From: Anthonomus grandis grandis | Lineage: Eukaryota; Arthropoda; Insecta; Coleoptera; Curculionidae | Direction of reading: 5' to 3' | Assembly: GCF_022605725.1 (NCBI RefSeq) | Contig: NC_065548.1 | Span: forward strand, 9,705,644-9,769,643 | DNA length: 64,000 nucleotides | In this document: piece after piece, positions 44,201 to 55,208 of the stretch | Numbering within the stretch: position 1 is the stretch's first letter | Layout of the letters: every line of letters begins with the position of its first letter | Translations under genes and position numbers: made by a program | Notes under the pieces: generated by a model | Database searches by the model: none | The model's input: the letters and a program-made list of their open reading frames with translations, nothing else | What the model was told of the DNA's origin: nothing

Positions 44201-47200
44201 GTTTGTATGGTTAGAATTCTTTGCTGTCTTATACTTGAGAGGATAATTATGGAATTTAATTTACTTTTTATGTATTTTTTTTCTGCTGTTCTTATGTATT
44301 GTTTTCTTTATTAATAACAATAAAGCATGTTTTTTTTTATTAATACGGTTCAACTCTACTTAGAAATAAATAAGAAAAAACCACTGACATCTTTTAGGAT
44401 TTGTTCTGACAATATTTGTGTTAAGTATATATTCTTTTACTAAATTAACAATGACACAAAATATAAATAAAAAATATAAAACATACAGATGAAACATTTT
44501 TTTTCCAAAAATATTGCTTCAGGGCTTTGCAACACTTTTTATTTGTGTGAACCTAAATATTTGTTAATCCCAGTTTTTTACAATTTTCTCAATATGAATA
44601 TCCCACTTTAATAAATTATCTATATATATCTTGAGATACTTTATATGTTAAGTTTTCTCTATAATAATTAGGTGGTGCATTATGGTTGTACTTGAAAATC
44701 CAATTCTGTTTTTTTTCGAGTAAGTAAATCCTATAAATAAAGGTTTTTTGTATGTTGATGGTTAATGATATGTAACCAAATCATTCATTTATTTTACGTA
44801 AGTCATGTTCGAGAGAGTTAGCTTCATGATATATAACAGTATCATCGGCAAAGGATGAGATGTGTCTAGCATAATTACCTTATAATAGGCCATTTATCTA
44901 TATTGAGAACATAAATGGCCCAAGACCTAAATATATTCAAAATCTTACCTCTAAAGTCAATATTTTCAAGTGTATTCAACATTGTCTTTGTGAAAACAGT
45001 ATCAAAAGCACATGCCAGATCTTAATATACACATATTTTTATTATAATCTAAGTCACAATATATTTTATTGGTAATTGGACGATAGTTTGAGATTAATTT
45101 TTTATCCTTTTTTTATGTAAGTTACATATTTGAATTTACTGTAAAAACTTGTATTAACCTTTCAGGTAATGGAACATGCCAATATACCAAATAAAATTTG
45201 CTGCAAATGCTATCAAAGCCTTAATACCACATGTCAATTTTTGCAACAAGTTTACTTTTCACAAGCCTTTTTAACAGACTATGTAAAAACTATTGGTGAA
45301 ACTTGCTTGCCAACCAAAGTTTCAAATTCAGACTTGGAAGATGACAGGGCTTCAGAAATCTCACATTGTAGTGATAATGTATCAACTTACATCGATGATC
45401 CAGTTAATAGTCCTTCCCTTAATTGTTTGAAGGAAAAAGTTGTAAAAAAAGAACCAAAACCCAAGGGAAATGTTGTTAAGAAAACCATGTCTTGTTCCAG
45501 TTGTGATAAAAGTTTTAAATCAAACTATGACCTAAAAGTAAGTATGAAATAATATTAGGCAATTTCAGTGTCTTTTATTAGTTTATATGTAGAAAAAGAC
45601 AGTGAAATCGGTTTTCATTATTAACGATTCATTTATTTGAGAAACTATTGATAAAGTTTTAGGTCCACTTAAGGTTACACACTGGAGAAAAACCATTCAC
45701 TTGCAGTACTTGTGATAAATCCTTTGCTGACAATAGAGTTCTAAAGAAACACAAGAAAATTCATACAGGTACTACTAAATTTTGCCTAAAAGCAATCTAA
45801 CCTAAACATAAATGTTACCTTTAATTTTGAACTCCTATAGATCTAATATTGACCATTAGTAGAAAAATTGCACCAGATGCTTGAGCGGCCTAATTCTTAG
45901 TTTTATGTATTGACTTATTTGGCTTTTACTAAGTTAAACATTTTTCTAAGTAGTCATTTTTAAATCATATTTTTTGTTTAGAAATATTATATCATTGTAA
46001 TGAGGAACAATTTAAAAAGTGTAAATCTTCAGAGAGAACAAGGTGTTACACAAGACTAAAGAAGAAGTTTTATTAAATTTTATAATTTACATAGAGAGAG
46101 CAAAACTTTAATAATTAACGGACAAAATTCAAAAAAAAAACAAAAGCAGCACTAACAGCTGACATGACATTAAAAAGACAAAGATACATGACACATGACA
46201 GTTAACTTAAATGTAGTACAATTACCGAGTAAAATATAGGAAGGCAGGTTTGCCAAATCTATCTGTTTATATTAACACCCTCCCTCAAACCTGACTTATT
46301 TTAAATATATGCCTTAATGAACATAAAACTCAAAACATTTATTATCTAACACCCAAGATTTTACATTTCTAAAAACTGATTAAACTTTTCACTTCCTAAT
46401 GCCTTTGTAAATACATCAGCCAACTGTTCAGTTGTAGAATTGTACACAATGTTAATAACACCTTGATTAATAAAATCTAAAACAAAGTGCATTTTAACAT
46501 CAATATGTTTACATCGTCTATTATTTTCAAAATTCTGAAGCAACTTTATTGTGCTCTGATTATCTTCAAACAAAGTACTAGGTAATTCTAAATCAATGTC
46601 TAAACCTTGCAACAAATTTCTTAAATAAAGCAATTCACACGACGCGACACAAACAGCTACAAATTCGGATTCTATGCTGGATAAAGTCAGTAAACCTTGT
46701 TTTGTCAAAGTTCAAGATATTGAATTATCAAAAGGCTTGAAACAATATCCACTAACAGACTTTCTATCTACTGAATCATTGGCAAAATCCGAATCTGCTT
46801 AGCCTTCAAAACATTTATCAGAATAACAAAATCTCAACTTAAAGTTACTAGTAGTCTTGAGATACTTTAAAACTCTGCTTCAAAAAAAGTGCTCATCAGA
46901 AGCACAGTCCTGAAATCTTCCAAAATATCCTACACTAAAACATATATCCGGTCTAGTGCCCATCATAATGTACATCATACATCCTAATAAATCTTTATAA
47001 GGTAACTTTGTCTTTAAATTAGGGTCTGTATTTCTTTTTAAATTCAAATTCTTTTCAATAGGGGTCTTAAATGCCTTACAGTCCTGTACATTAAACTGTT
47101 GGACTAAATTATCAATAGCTGTAACCTGATCTAAAGTTATTATTTATTTACTCACATTTCTAGTTATTCTAATACCCAAAAAGTTATAATTGTCACTCAA

Positions 47201-50200
47201 CCTTCTAACTTTAAAGTTTTCAGTCAATTTTAATGTTAGGTTATTAAAAAAGTTTTGTCACTACATGTTATGAGAATATCATCAACATAAAGTAACAAGT
47301 AACAACGCACCTTCTGTGACACAAAAGAATATAAGCAATAGTCTGACTTAGAACGTGTAAACTTTAAACCCACCATAAACTCATTAAACCTATCATTCCA
47401 AGTTTTTGGTGCTTGTTTAAGTCCATATATTGCCTTTTTTAACAAACAAACTTTGTTTTTAAACTTTTTTGAACTTTCTAAACCCTCTGGTATTTTCATA
47501 AAAACTTTTATCATTAAGATGACTATTTAAGAAAGCATTTTTCACATCATATTGCTCTAAAAACAAGTTATAGTGATTGCAAATGAATAATAAAATTCTT
47601 AATGATGACAGTCTTGCAACTGCGGCATGAATTTGTAGATACTCATCAAAGCATCAAGTCTCTTAGGTAAACGTCTTTCTCTTGTTGGCCTCAAACTTTC
47701 CTCAGTATCACCTAAAGATTGGACATCGAGTTTGTCTTTAACTTCATGGTCATGGTTGTCTATTTTAACTTCAGTATTACCTTTATCAGTCTGTTGTATT
47801 ATATGTTTTTCACCTACCTGTATATTTTCTTGTTCAAAAACATTTTCCTGTTCAAAAAGATCATCTAACATATTTGAAGTTTTATATTTAAAATTATTCT
47901 CATCTTCTTGCCACAATTTATACCCTGTCTCAGTATACCCAATAAATCTATACTTTAGACCTTTATTGTCTAATTTAGTTCTTAAAGTATCTGGCACTCT
48001 TGAGTAAGCAATACACCCAAAAACCCTCATATTTGAAACATTTGGCTTCTTACCTAACCACAATTCATAAGGAGTTTTTTGCTTTTCCAGATATGACTGA
48101 GTTCTATTAATAATATATGCTGCCATCAACACAGCATCTTCCCAGAAAATTTTACTCATTGATGCTTGCATAATCATTGACCTAGCCTTGTCCATTAATG
48201 TCTGATTTATCCTCTCCGCAACACCGTTTAGTTGTGGAGTATAAGGAGGGGTATAAACAATTTGAATTCCCTTGTTTGAACAGAAATCTAACAAGATTTT
48301 AGAGCAATACTCTCCCCCATTATCACACTTTATCTTAGAAATCTTTGTATCACAAAAAGTCAATGCTACTTTTGCCACATAATCTTTGAAACGTTCTACT
48401 ACTTCACTTTTATGCTCAATAACATATACCATCAAAAATCTAGAATAATCATCTACGAATGTGACAAAATATTTATTGCCATTATAAGAAGTAGGTGTTA
48501 AAGGTCCACACACATCCGTATGTATCATTTCTAATACTCTAGTTGACCTTGTAGATTTTGAATGATAAGGAAAACATTTCTGTTTGCTTTTAACACATAC
48601 TTCACATATTTTGTTCTGTCCAACCCTATTTGATATTTTTAAACCATTTACTAGAATATTCATGCTATCTAACCTTAAGGAACTATAATTTAAATGACCA
48701 TATCTTTTATGCCAAAGTTCCATGTTATTAATTGACAAATTGGCTCCAACGCCCTCAGAATATTCAAAAAATATTTTGTATAAACTACCCACTCTAATAC
48801 CCTCTGCAAATACATTAATCCCCTGTTTAATGACGATTTTACAGTTTGAAAACAATATATCAAAACCAGCCTTTTCGATTGTAGAAACAGATAATAAATT
48901 AACCCTCAAACCAGGCACACATAATAAAAAGTTACATTTACCTGCCTACTTCCTATTATACTAATCATTTCGATGTCACCTGTACATGTAGCTTTCATCA
49001 CCTTGCCTTCTTCAGCCAGCTGAATTTCTTTTGGTTCAGTAAAGATCTTCTTTCTCACCAACACTGCCTCGTCGTTTGTATAGTGATGAGTGGCACCCGA
49101 ATCAGCATACCAAATCATTTTCATCTGTTGTCCATCCCCGCCAGCATAAAAAGCCACATTCTGCCCTTGCTCGCAGCTCCTAGTCCCTTCAGCCAACCCC
49201 TCGACTACCTCCCTACTGCCAATAGCATAGTTGGCCCTTCGATCAGCACTCTTGGCCTCCATTTTATTTTTCTTTGAGTCGCTCCAAATGATGATGGGCT
49301 TGTTATGATTGTACTGGTCCAATTTGAGCCTCTGTTTATGCATTTATCATTTCATGGGCATCCTCAATTTCTTTTATGTACTCCAAATGGGAGTCTGCAA
49401 CACTTTGAATAATTACCATGCAGGCTTTACTGTTTTTCTTCTTCCATTCAGTTGTCCGAGACGCTTCAGGAACCTCCCTGAGTACATCATTCAAATCCAT
49501 TGCATTTAACACCGAGTTCAATCGAAACTTCCAATTATCAAATCCATTGACCTTGAAAGGTACAATACCGTGCCTGTTCTCACCGTTGCTCTCCATCGCT
49601 GCTTACTTCCCAAAACTTTTCCTGACGATTTTCCTTTAATCCTTTTACATGGCATCTCCTTTAGACTGCTCAGCCAGCGTATCCTGGGCCCATAACCATT
49701 GTTACACAAGAAAACACAAGACTAAAGAAGTTTTATTAAATTTTATAATTTACAAGAGAGAGCAAAACTTTAATAATTAACGGACAAAATTCAAAAAAAG
49801 ACAAAAGCAGCACTAACAGCTGACATGACATTAAAAAGACAAAGATACATGACACATGACAGTTAAATGTAGTACAATTACCGAGTAAAATATAGGAAGG
49901 CAGGTTTGCCAAATCTATCTGTTTATATTAACACAAGGTTTATAAGTACTCCTTGCAGTAAGATGCGTAAAGAATTTTGGACCTATTTATTTATATAAAT
50001 TACCCCATAAGATCTTATTTCAAAGATATTGCAAAAAAAATCATTTTGGCCAAAATTAAACAATTTTTATCAGCAGTACTTTTGCAGATATTACAATCAC
50101 TAACACATCAAATGATGTCTTGTTACACTAAGATGAGTTTTGAAATTTTTTATGTTGTCATTCAGTACTTAACTTTACCTAAAAACTGTCTAACCTAAAT

Positions 50201-50841
50201 GTACTCTTTAAGATAACAAACCGCATGAATGTCCCATTTGCAACAAAAAGTTTCTGCACTTATTCAGTTTGAAGACACATAAAAGAGTTCACAGTGGCGA
50301 GACACCTTACATTTGTGACAAATGTGGAAAACCTTTCAAAACCAGTGGTGAATTAACGATTCATAATAGGACCCACTATGATCATAAACAATATAAGTGT
50401 GGAATTTGTGAAAAAGTACTACTATCACTTTACTAAACATAACATTTTATTTAATTAATGCATTTTCAGTCATTTTCATCAAAAACCAGTTTGAATATTC
50501 ACAAAATAGTTCACACAGGAGATAAGAAGCATGTCTGCGTAATATGCAAAAGAAAATGGAGAACTGGTTATGATTTAAAAGTTCATATGAGATGCCACAC
50601 TAAAGAAAGGCCCTATACTTGTAAATATTCAAATTGTGATAAGGCATATAAGAATAGTAGTCAGCTAAGTGTCCATTTGAGAACACATACAGGTGAGAAT
50701 TTAATTGAATTTACTCTAATAGAAAATAAAATAAAAATTTGTTTTTAATTAGGTGAAAAGCCTCATCAGTGTCATCATTGTTTTAAAAAATTCGGAGAAT
50801 CCAACTTACTTAAAAGACATCTGGTTACTCATGAAAAATAA
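41061..50841 (+). CDS. ZAD-type C2H2 zinc-finger protein, eight fingers, six exons
   Basis: Exons 41061-41225, 45166-45537, 45663-45768, 50213-50415, 50470-50692 and 50753-50841 join to 385 aa. The N-terminal zinc-finger-associated domain has Cys pairs C22/C25 (ICRFC) and C67/C70 (CCKC), split by intron 1; ZADs mediate dimerisation of insect nuclear proteins. An acidic linker with VKKEPKPKG follows. Eight C2H2 fingers run from about residue 165 to the end, with TGEKP-type linkers. The finger at exon 5 is the CX4C form CKYSNC. All junctions have GT...AG and keep frame (phases 0, 0, 1, 0, 1). This is probably a DNA-binding transcriptional regulator. Orthology to a named gene was not recognised. 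Intron 1 hosts a LINE and intron 3 a Copia element. Confidence 0.92.
41430..44335 (+). pseudogene. Jockey/CR1-like LINE in ZAD intron 1, frameshifted
   Basis: The element retains an ORF2 order. The endonuclease N-terminus is near 41440-41640 (LLLIEHWLKPGELIDLPNYV). STSSTIDYIYSNF and SDHEFIV (about 41970-42075) are from the endonuclease C-terminus. A linker (42226-42534) follows. RT blocks are SKVIEKLVKNRI, FCDLSKAFDCVCHS and LGVPQGSVLGPILFL (42900-43310), then LFADDTTLLWHS in the next frame (from 43342), then the C-terminal domain (43448-44077). At least five frame breaks are visible. The 3' end is AATAAAGCATG followed by a T-rich tail. The 5' end appears truncated. Confidence 0.88.
44590..45035 (-). 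pseudogene. inverted RT fragment of a LINE in ZAD intron 1
   Basis: The minus strand encodes DLACAFDTVFTKTMLNTLEN (about 45030-44970), then a degraded GPFMFSI block (about 44925) and SSFADDTVIYHEANSLEH (about 44860-44810). The order matches RT motifs A, B and C. The fragment is short and interrupted. Confidence 0.75.
45166..45537 (+). CDS. ZAD gene exon 2 (ZAD end, linker, start of finger 1)
   Basis: The acceptor CCTTTCAG precedes GTAATGGAACAT. The exon ends DLK before GTAAGT at 45538. It carries the second ZAD Cys pair, the acidic linker and the Cys half of finger 1. Confidence 0.9.
45663..45768 (+). CDS. ZAD gene exon 3 (end of finger 1, finger 2)
   Basis: The acceptor GTTTTAG precedes VHLRLHTGEKPFTC. 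The exon ends in HTG split as G/GT at 45768/45769. It completes finger 1 and encodes CSTCDKSFADNRVLKKHKKIH. Confidence 0.9.
46044..46277 (-). repeat. Copia 3' LTR
   Basis: On the minus strand it begins TGTTAATATAAACAGATAG and ends TTGTGTAACA. It is a near-identical partner of 49700-49933. Confidence 0.93.
46361..49596 (-). pseudogene. Copia gag-pol remnants (gag, protease, integrase, RT, RNase H)
   Basis: Minus-strand pieces run in order. A short gag is at 49596-49336 (GFDNWKFRLNSVLNAMDLND). Protease is at 49343-48906, with DSGATHHY and WYADSGA. Integrase is at 48918-47599, with GAG-pre-integrase HKRYGHLNYSSL, HTDVCGPL, FVDDYSRF, DNGGEY and GVAERINQ. RT fragments begin with DVKNAFLNSHLND (about 47545) in a shifted frame and continue through AIYGLKQAPKTWN and LLYVDDILI (47514-47236). 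RNase H is at 46708-46361 (SSIESEFVAV, EDNQSTIKL, HIDVKMHFV). The gag zinc knuckle region and the N-terminal RT are deleted. Several frameshifts occur. Confidence 0.92.
49700..49933 (-). repeat. Copia 5' LTR
   Basis: Transcriptional 5' LTR for the minus-strand element, with CAAGG immediately outside (49934-49938) and the primer-binding site immediately inside. Confidence 0.93.
50213..50415 (+). CDS. ZAD gene exon 4 (fingers 3, 4, start of 5)
   Basis: After CTCTTTAAG the frame reads DNKPHECPICNKKF. It encodes CPICNKKFLHLFSLKTHKRVH and CDKCGKPFKTSGELTIHNRTH, and ends CGICEK before a weak donor GTACTA at 50416. Confidence 0.87.
50470..50692 (+). CDS. ZAD gene exon 5 (fingers 5, 6, 7)
   Basis: The acceptor ATGCATTTTCAG precedes SFSSKTSLNIHKIVH, completing finger 5. 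The exon then encodes CVICKRKW...MRCH and CKYSNCDKAY...LRTH and ends HTG split before GTGAGA at 50693. Confidence 0.9.
50753..50841 (+). CDS. ZAD gene exon 6 (finger 8 and stop)
   Basis: The acceptor TTTTAATTAG precedes GEKPHQCHHCFKKFGESN. The frame ends HLVTHEK and TAA at 50839-50841. This short terminal exon was found by continuing the finger repeat. Confidence 0.9.
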
Positions 50842-50915
50842 ATATCTAGCCGAGTTTTAGCTTTATTAAGTATTATTGAAATGATCTCTTTTAGTTATAG
50901 GAAGTATTTTATTAA

Positions 50916-50921
50916 AATAAA
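50916..50921 (+). terminator. ZAD gene polyadenylation signal
   Basis: AATAAA lies 75 nt after the stop codon, followed by a GT-containing stretch. Confidence 0.6.
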
Positions 50922-50924
50922 AGT

Positions 50925-51890
50925 TCTTTGTAACACAAAACATATATTTACTGTATAGACAATATACCAACGAATCAACTTGAACTGATTTGTCTTATTT
51001 ACATAACATACAATTATTTGTAATTTAAAGGTTTCACATTATTACGTTTAAAATATTTGTATTACATCCAAGCTTACGTTAGCTAACATGGACAATAAAC
51101 TGATAAGTATTAATAAAAAATTGTATTTTTTTAAAAATATAAGACAACAATAATAGCCCACAGAAATTCACAAGCCTTATTTTTAATTTTTGACAATATG
51201 CCAGTACCGTGATAATAATGTATAATTTAAGAAACTAACTTTTTATTTTACAACTTAAAAATCTAAATAAAAAAATTTGGGTAGTACTGTGATTTATCAC
51301 TGTTTTTTATTGACTAGGTTAAAATTAACATTCATTACAAGCTTAAGAAGATCTAATTAACATATAATGACTATCTTTACTGAAACATTTATACAGGATA
51401 TTTGGTAGTTGGGTGCATAGCCTTAAAGGAATTATAGATAATATAAAAAAGGTGATTAAACAATTTTATAAAAAGTTATTACAAAAATTGTAAAAAATAG
51501 TTTATTCTCTTTATAAGGCTTTCCACCCAGCTTCTAAAAACACCCTGTATAATATAATGTACATTTTTTAGAGCAAATCTACTTCATATAGACTTTTTTA
51601 CACAACATTTTATTCATTAAATGTGCTACAGAGCATCTCTTGACAGACATAGCCTAAGTTTAAACTTATATATATATAAAAAACAATAAATCAGTCTTAA
51701 TGCAAATTAATATAAAAACTTATGGTAGATAGCAGTTTCTAAAAATGATTGGCTACTTTTACTTATATGAAAGGATGTAGGTTTAGTGATGTACGGTGAG
51801 TGGCCAATTAAAAGATCTTTGTAGAATAAGCCAATAATAAAAAAATTATATTTAGCTGAAAAGGTGTTACTAGATCTCATTTAAGTACAC
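50925..51890. other. convergent 3' region, no gene
   Basis: AT-rich sequence between the ZAD gene and the minus-strand exon at 51892. A minus-strand AATAAA at 51613-51608 could end that transcript. Confidence 0.45.
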
Positions 51891-51891
51891 C

Positions 51892-52383
51892 TTAAAGTAC
51901 ATCGTTAACCTGTTTCATTTGCTTGACCAAATCGGCACACACCAAATCCATTTCATCTGTATCTTTCAAACTGGAATTACTTATAGTATTCGAACCCTGC
52001 TTATTCAATCTGTTCTGGTTTACGTAACCCTGAGTCAGTCCAGTCTTAAACAGTTTCAAGAACCTCACTTTAAAAGCAGCACAGGTAGCAGAGTTATCCG
52101 GTGCAAGGACGCCGTTGCAAATCAGATCGTTCCTGAGGAGGGCCTGCGACGTTTCGATTTTCGAACTGGAAAAGCTGGTTTGACTTGTTTCGGGGGTGAG
52201 TTTGGCCACGGAATGTTTACACCAGTTCCGGTTAGAGGAAGTTCTCGCATCGGCCGTTTGGGCTAGATGCACAGCTTCCCCTAAAAAATTCTCCGGGTAC
52301 TTTTTCAATGTTTTGCTACGTAGCGGGGCTTCGATGTAGTTTTTCGAACGGCTACTCCGTTTGCAAATGTTGTGGAATGTTTT
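51892..52383 (-). CDS. terminal exon of an unrecognised gene
   Basis: An open frame of about 163 codons follows a good acceptor (TTATTTCTTTGCAG, CAG at 52386-52384) and ends with TAA at 51894-51892. Its codon use and GC content are higher than the surroundings. The start residues KTFHNICKRSSRSKNYIEAP are basic and the end DEMDLVCADLVKQMKQVNDV is acidic and helical. No domain was recognised. Upstream exons were not found between 52.4 and 59 kb on this strand. They may lie past the inserted element or outside the window. The apparent ATG at 52389 lies inside the intron side of the acceptor, so this is unlikely to be a complete gene. Confidence 0.6.
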   Translation of the reverse strand, partial: KTFHNICKRSSRSKNYIEAPLRSKTLKKYPENFLGEAVHLAQTADARTSSNRNWCKHSVAKLTPETSQTSFSSSKIETSQALLRNDLICNGVLAPDNSATCAAFKVRFLKLFKTGLTQGYVNQNRLNKQGSNTISNSSLKDTDEMDLVCADLVKQMKQVNDVL

Positions 52384-52661
52384 CTGCAAAGAAATAAAAA
52401 AAACACTGGTTTAAAAAGTAATAGAATTAATCTCTCAGTAAGTCCAGTTCAGAGATCTGTTAGAATCTTTGATGTGTCGCAGATGCGGCACTATATAGTC
52501 CGTGCGCCTATGTCGTATTTATTGTCGCATTATATACATGTTTAAATGGCAAAATCTTACATAATATAACTATGACGTCATTTTAATTATACGTAAACCA
52601 CATGTTTTACACTATTTTTTATTTTTCTTTCAAAAATTTCAATTTTTAGAAAGAAAATTAA

Positions 52662-55025
52662 AAACTAAATTCTGATAACGCCACTGACCCATGTAGCAAA
52701 TGCTTTACTGATTTTTACTTCCTTAATGGTTTAAAACAGTTTAATTATATTTTGAATTCAAGGAATAGAATTTTAGATTTAGTTTTAGGTACTAATTCTT
52801 TAATAACCGAGGTACTTAAATGTAATTACCCATTAGTGCCTGAGGACAGTCATCATATGTCGTTGGAGGTAAATATTAAGTTAAATTATGAAAAAAAAGT
52901 CGTGTGTAATTCTTATCAAAAGGTAAATTTCATTAGGGCAAATTATGCAGTTATTAATGAGAAAATTAGTTCTCTTCAGTGGAAGGATTTATTTTTATCT
53001 CGTGATGTAGATAACAACATCGAATGTTTTTACGCAGAACTGAGTAATATTGTGAATTCTGAAATATCAAAAATAAAAATTAAAAAGCGCCAATATCCTT
53101 TATGGTTTTCTAAGCACACTATTAATTTAATAAAGAATAAAGTGCAGGTGCACAGAGACTGGAAAAAATACAAGCTACAGTCTGACTACGATATTTTCTC
53201 AAATTTACGTAAAACTGTAAAACTAAATATTAGTAAAGACTATAAAGTTTACATTACTAAAACAGAGGAAAATATTAAGCATGACACAAAGTACTTTTGG
53301 TCGTTTATTAATAATAAAAGGAATACAAAAAATTTGCCGTTAAAAATGACCTTTAATGATCAATATGCTACGAATAACTCTGACATTTGTGAACTTTTCT
53401 CAAAGTTTTTTAGCAGTGTTTTTGAACCATCTAATACTCCATCATTAATTGATGTTGTCCAATCAAAAGAATGTTTTACTGTTAATCATGTTCGAGAAGA
53501 CGATGTTAGAGAAGCATTATGCTCTATGAATCCCAAAAAGGGTCCTGGGCCAGACGGATTTCCCTCAATATTTCTGAAATCATGTCCTAATCTTTGTGAG
53601 CCTCTATATTTATTGTATAATCAATGTATTTCAACTGGTAAATACCCTAAGCTTTGGAAAGTGGCCCAAATTGTGCCTATTTTTAAATCAGGAGATAAAA
53701 GCGCTATCAATAACTATAGACCGATTTCTCTCTTGAGCCATTTTGGGAAACTGTTTGAGTCTCTTATTTTGGATCAATTATTTTTTATTGTTAGGGGATC
53801 GATTGATTTAAACCAACACGGCTTTTTAAGAAAAAGATCGGCACTGACTAACCATGTGCCTTACGTTCAACTCATATCTGAGAATATGGAGCGAGGTTCT
53901 AAGACTTGTACAGTGTACACCGATTTCTCTAAAGCTTTCGATAAGGTCCACCACCCAACTCTTTTAATAAAGCTTGAGAATTTCGGGGTACATGGGGCTT
54001 TGTTTGAAATTTTTAAAAGTTACTTAAGTGAAAGATCTCAGTATGTTGTTGTAAATGACCAAAAATCGAAGAGTACAGCTGTGACTTCAGGTGTGCCTCA
54101 GGGGTCACACTTGGGTCCTCTGCTGTTTATCATTTTCCTATATGATATAGAGCAATGTTTTTCACATAGTAGGAGCTATGCTTTATATGCAGATGATCTT
54201 AAAATCTCAAAAACTATTAATTCGGCTGCTGATTACTTTACTTCACAGTACGATTTATCTAATTTTATGAATTACTGTACTTTGAATAGACTTTTTGTCA
54301 ATTTGGATAAATGTAATTGTATTTTGTTCTCTAAAAGGCCTGTTCCTCTGCAAGTTAAATGTGATCTTTACCTAAATAATGTTAAGCTTAAATATTTGGA
54401 TTATATTAAGGATCTTGGGGTGACATTGGATCCTAGGCTTTTGTTTGAAAAGCATCTTGAAAATATTGTACAAAAGGCTCTTAAAAATATTGGATTTGTT
54501 TTTCGAGCAACAAAAGGATTTAGCAACATAAATTCCTTAACAATTTTATTCAATAGTATAGTAAGACCTGTACTGGAATACGCAACAACAGTTTGGAATC
54601 CAACGTACGCCAATTATATTGGCCGACTAGAGAGTGTGCAGCGCAAATTTGTTAACACTTTAAATTATAGGTTTAACAGACGACGGCATTTCTTTAGTTA
54701 TGATGATAATTTAAAATTTTATAATATGCAATCGTTGGAGGTCCGAAGAAGAAATTTTGATTTAATATTTATATACAAGGCCGTAAACAACTTTATTGAT
54801 TCTTCATCTGTTTTAGAAAAACTGAATTTTAACATCAATCCTTACATCCTTCGTAATAGACAAACTTTTGTAGTGTCCAGGTATTTTTCCAATTACTTAT
54901 CGAATTCTCCAATTATTAGATGTACCCGTATGTATAATAGTTTGGAGTTAAACCATCGTAATATTGACTTATTTTTTTTGAGCTTTGATGCCTTTAAACG
55001 ACACCTAAGACGGCTTCCTGATTAA
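52662..55025 (+). CDS. LINE ORF2 fragment: endonuclease end, reverse transcriptase
   Basis: A 787-codon frame runs without a stop from the truncation point to TAA at 55023-55025; there is no ATG near the left edge. The endonuclease C-terminus includes LVPEDSHHMSLEV. RT motifs in order are NPKKGPGPDGFPSIFLKSC, VPIFKSGDKSAINNYRPISL, FGKLFESLILDQL, YTDFSKAFDKVHH (catalytic Asp), TSGVPQGSHLGPLLFI and ALYADDLKI (catalytic YADD). Then come the thumb region with LNRLFVNLDKCN, LKYLDYIKDLGVTLD, and the Arg-rich C-terminus. All RT catalytic residues are present, but endonuclease function is lost by truncation. Confidence 0.9.
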   Translation, partial: KLNSDNATDPCSKCFTDFYFLNGLKQFNYILNSRNRILDLVLGTNSLITEVLKCNYPLVPEDSHHMSLEVNIKLNYEKKVVCNSYQKVNFIRANYAVINEKISSLQWKDLFLSRDVDNNIECFYAELSNIVNSEISKIKIKKRQYPLWFSKHTINLIKNKVQVHRDWKKYKLQSDYDIFSNLRKTVKLNISKDYKVYITKTEENIKHDTKYFWSFINNKRNTKNLPLKMTFNDQYATNNSDICELFSKFFSSVFEPSNTPSLIDVVQSKECFTVNHVREDDVREALCSMNPKKGPGPDGFPSIFLKSCPNLCEPLYLLYNQCISTGKYPKLWKVAQIVPIFKSGDKSAINNYRPISLLSHFGKLFESLILDQLFFIVRGSIDLNQHGFLRKRSALTNHVPYVQLISENMERGSKTCTVYTDFSKAFDKVHHPTLLIKLENFGVHGALFEIFKSYLSERSQYVVVNDQKSKSTAVTSGVPQGSHLGPLLFIIFLYDIEQCFSHSRSYALYADDLKISKTINSAADYFTSQYDLSNFMNYCTLNRLFVNLDKCNCILFSKRPVPLQVKCDLYLNNVKLKYLDYIKDLGVTLDPRLLFEKHLENIVQKALKNIGFVFRATKGFSNINSLTILFNSIVRPVLEYATTVWNPTYANYIGRLESVQRKFVNTLNYRFNRRRHFFSYDDNLKFYNMQSLEVRRRNFDLIFIYKAVNNFIDSSSVLEKLNFNINPYILRNRQTFVVSRYFSNYLSNSPIIRCTRMYNSLELNHRNIDLFFLSFDAFKRHLRRLPD

Positions 55026-55208
55026 ACTACATAAGTAATTCTTTCTAGATTGTGATGTAATTTTAAGAATTAATTCTCTGTAGTTGTAATTATTATTATA
55101 TAGAACTTGTTTACTAATTTGTATTTGTGATATAACGTGCTTTCTTATTATTGGACAGCTGTGCCTGTCTGTTAGAAAGCCTTGACTGTAAATAAATAAA
55201 TAAATAAA
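52662..55208 (+). mobile_element. 5'-truncated Jockey-like LINE with intact RT frame
   Basis: The element starts within the endonuclease C-terminus, with the residues of QFNYILNSRNRILDLVLGTN. It ends in a 3' tail of TAAA repeats (about 55188-55208), typical of non-LTR retrotransposons. The near-intact coding frame implies a recent insertion relative to the other LINEs in the window. Confidence 0.88.

Larger units (their letters stand above)
46044..49933 (-). mobile_element. Copia (Ty1) LTR retrotransposon with CAAGG target duplication
   Basis: Two 234-bp LTRs (46044-46277, 49700-49933) with TG...CA ends are almost identical apart from small indels, so the insertion is recent. CAAGG flanks both sides (46039-46043, 49934-49938). 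Just inside the minus-strand 5' LTR is GGTTATGGGCCCAGGAT (near 49697-49682), a primer site of the Copia type that pairs with internal initiator-tRNA-Met sequence. A purine tract GAGGGAGGG abuts the 3' LTR. At 3,890 bp it is shorter than the usual 5 kb because of internal deletions. It lies inverted in ZAD intron 3. Confidence 0.95.

Noticed and set aside
45169..45552. ATG at 45169 as an independent gene start
   Set aside because: An acceptor lies immediately upstream and the residues complete the ZAD Cys pair begun in the 41061 exon.
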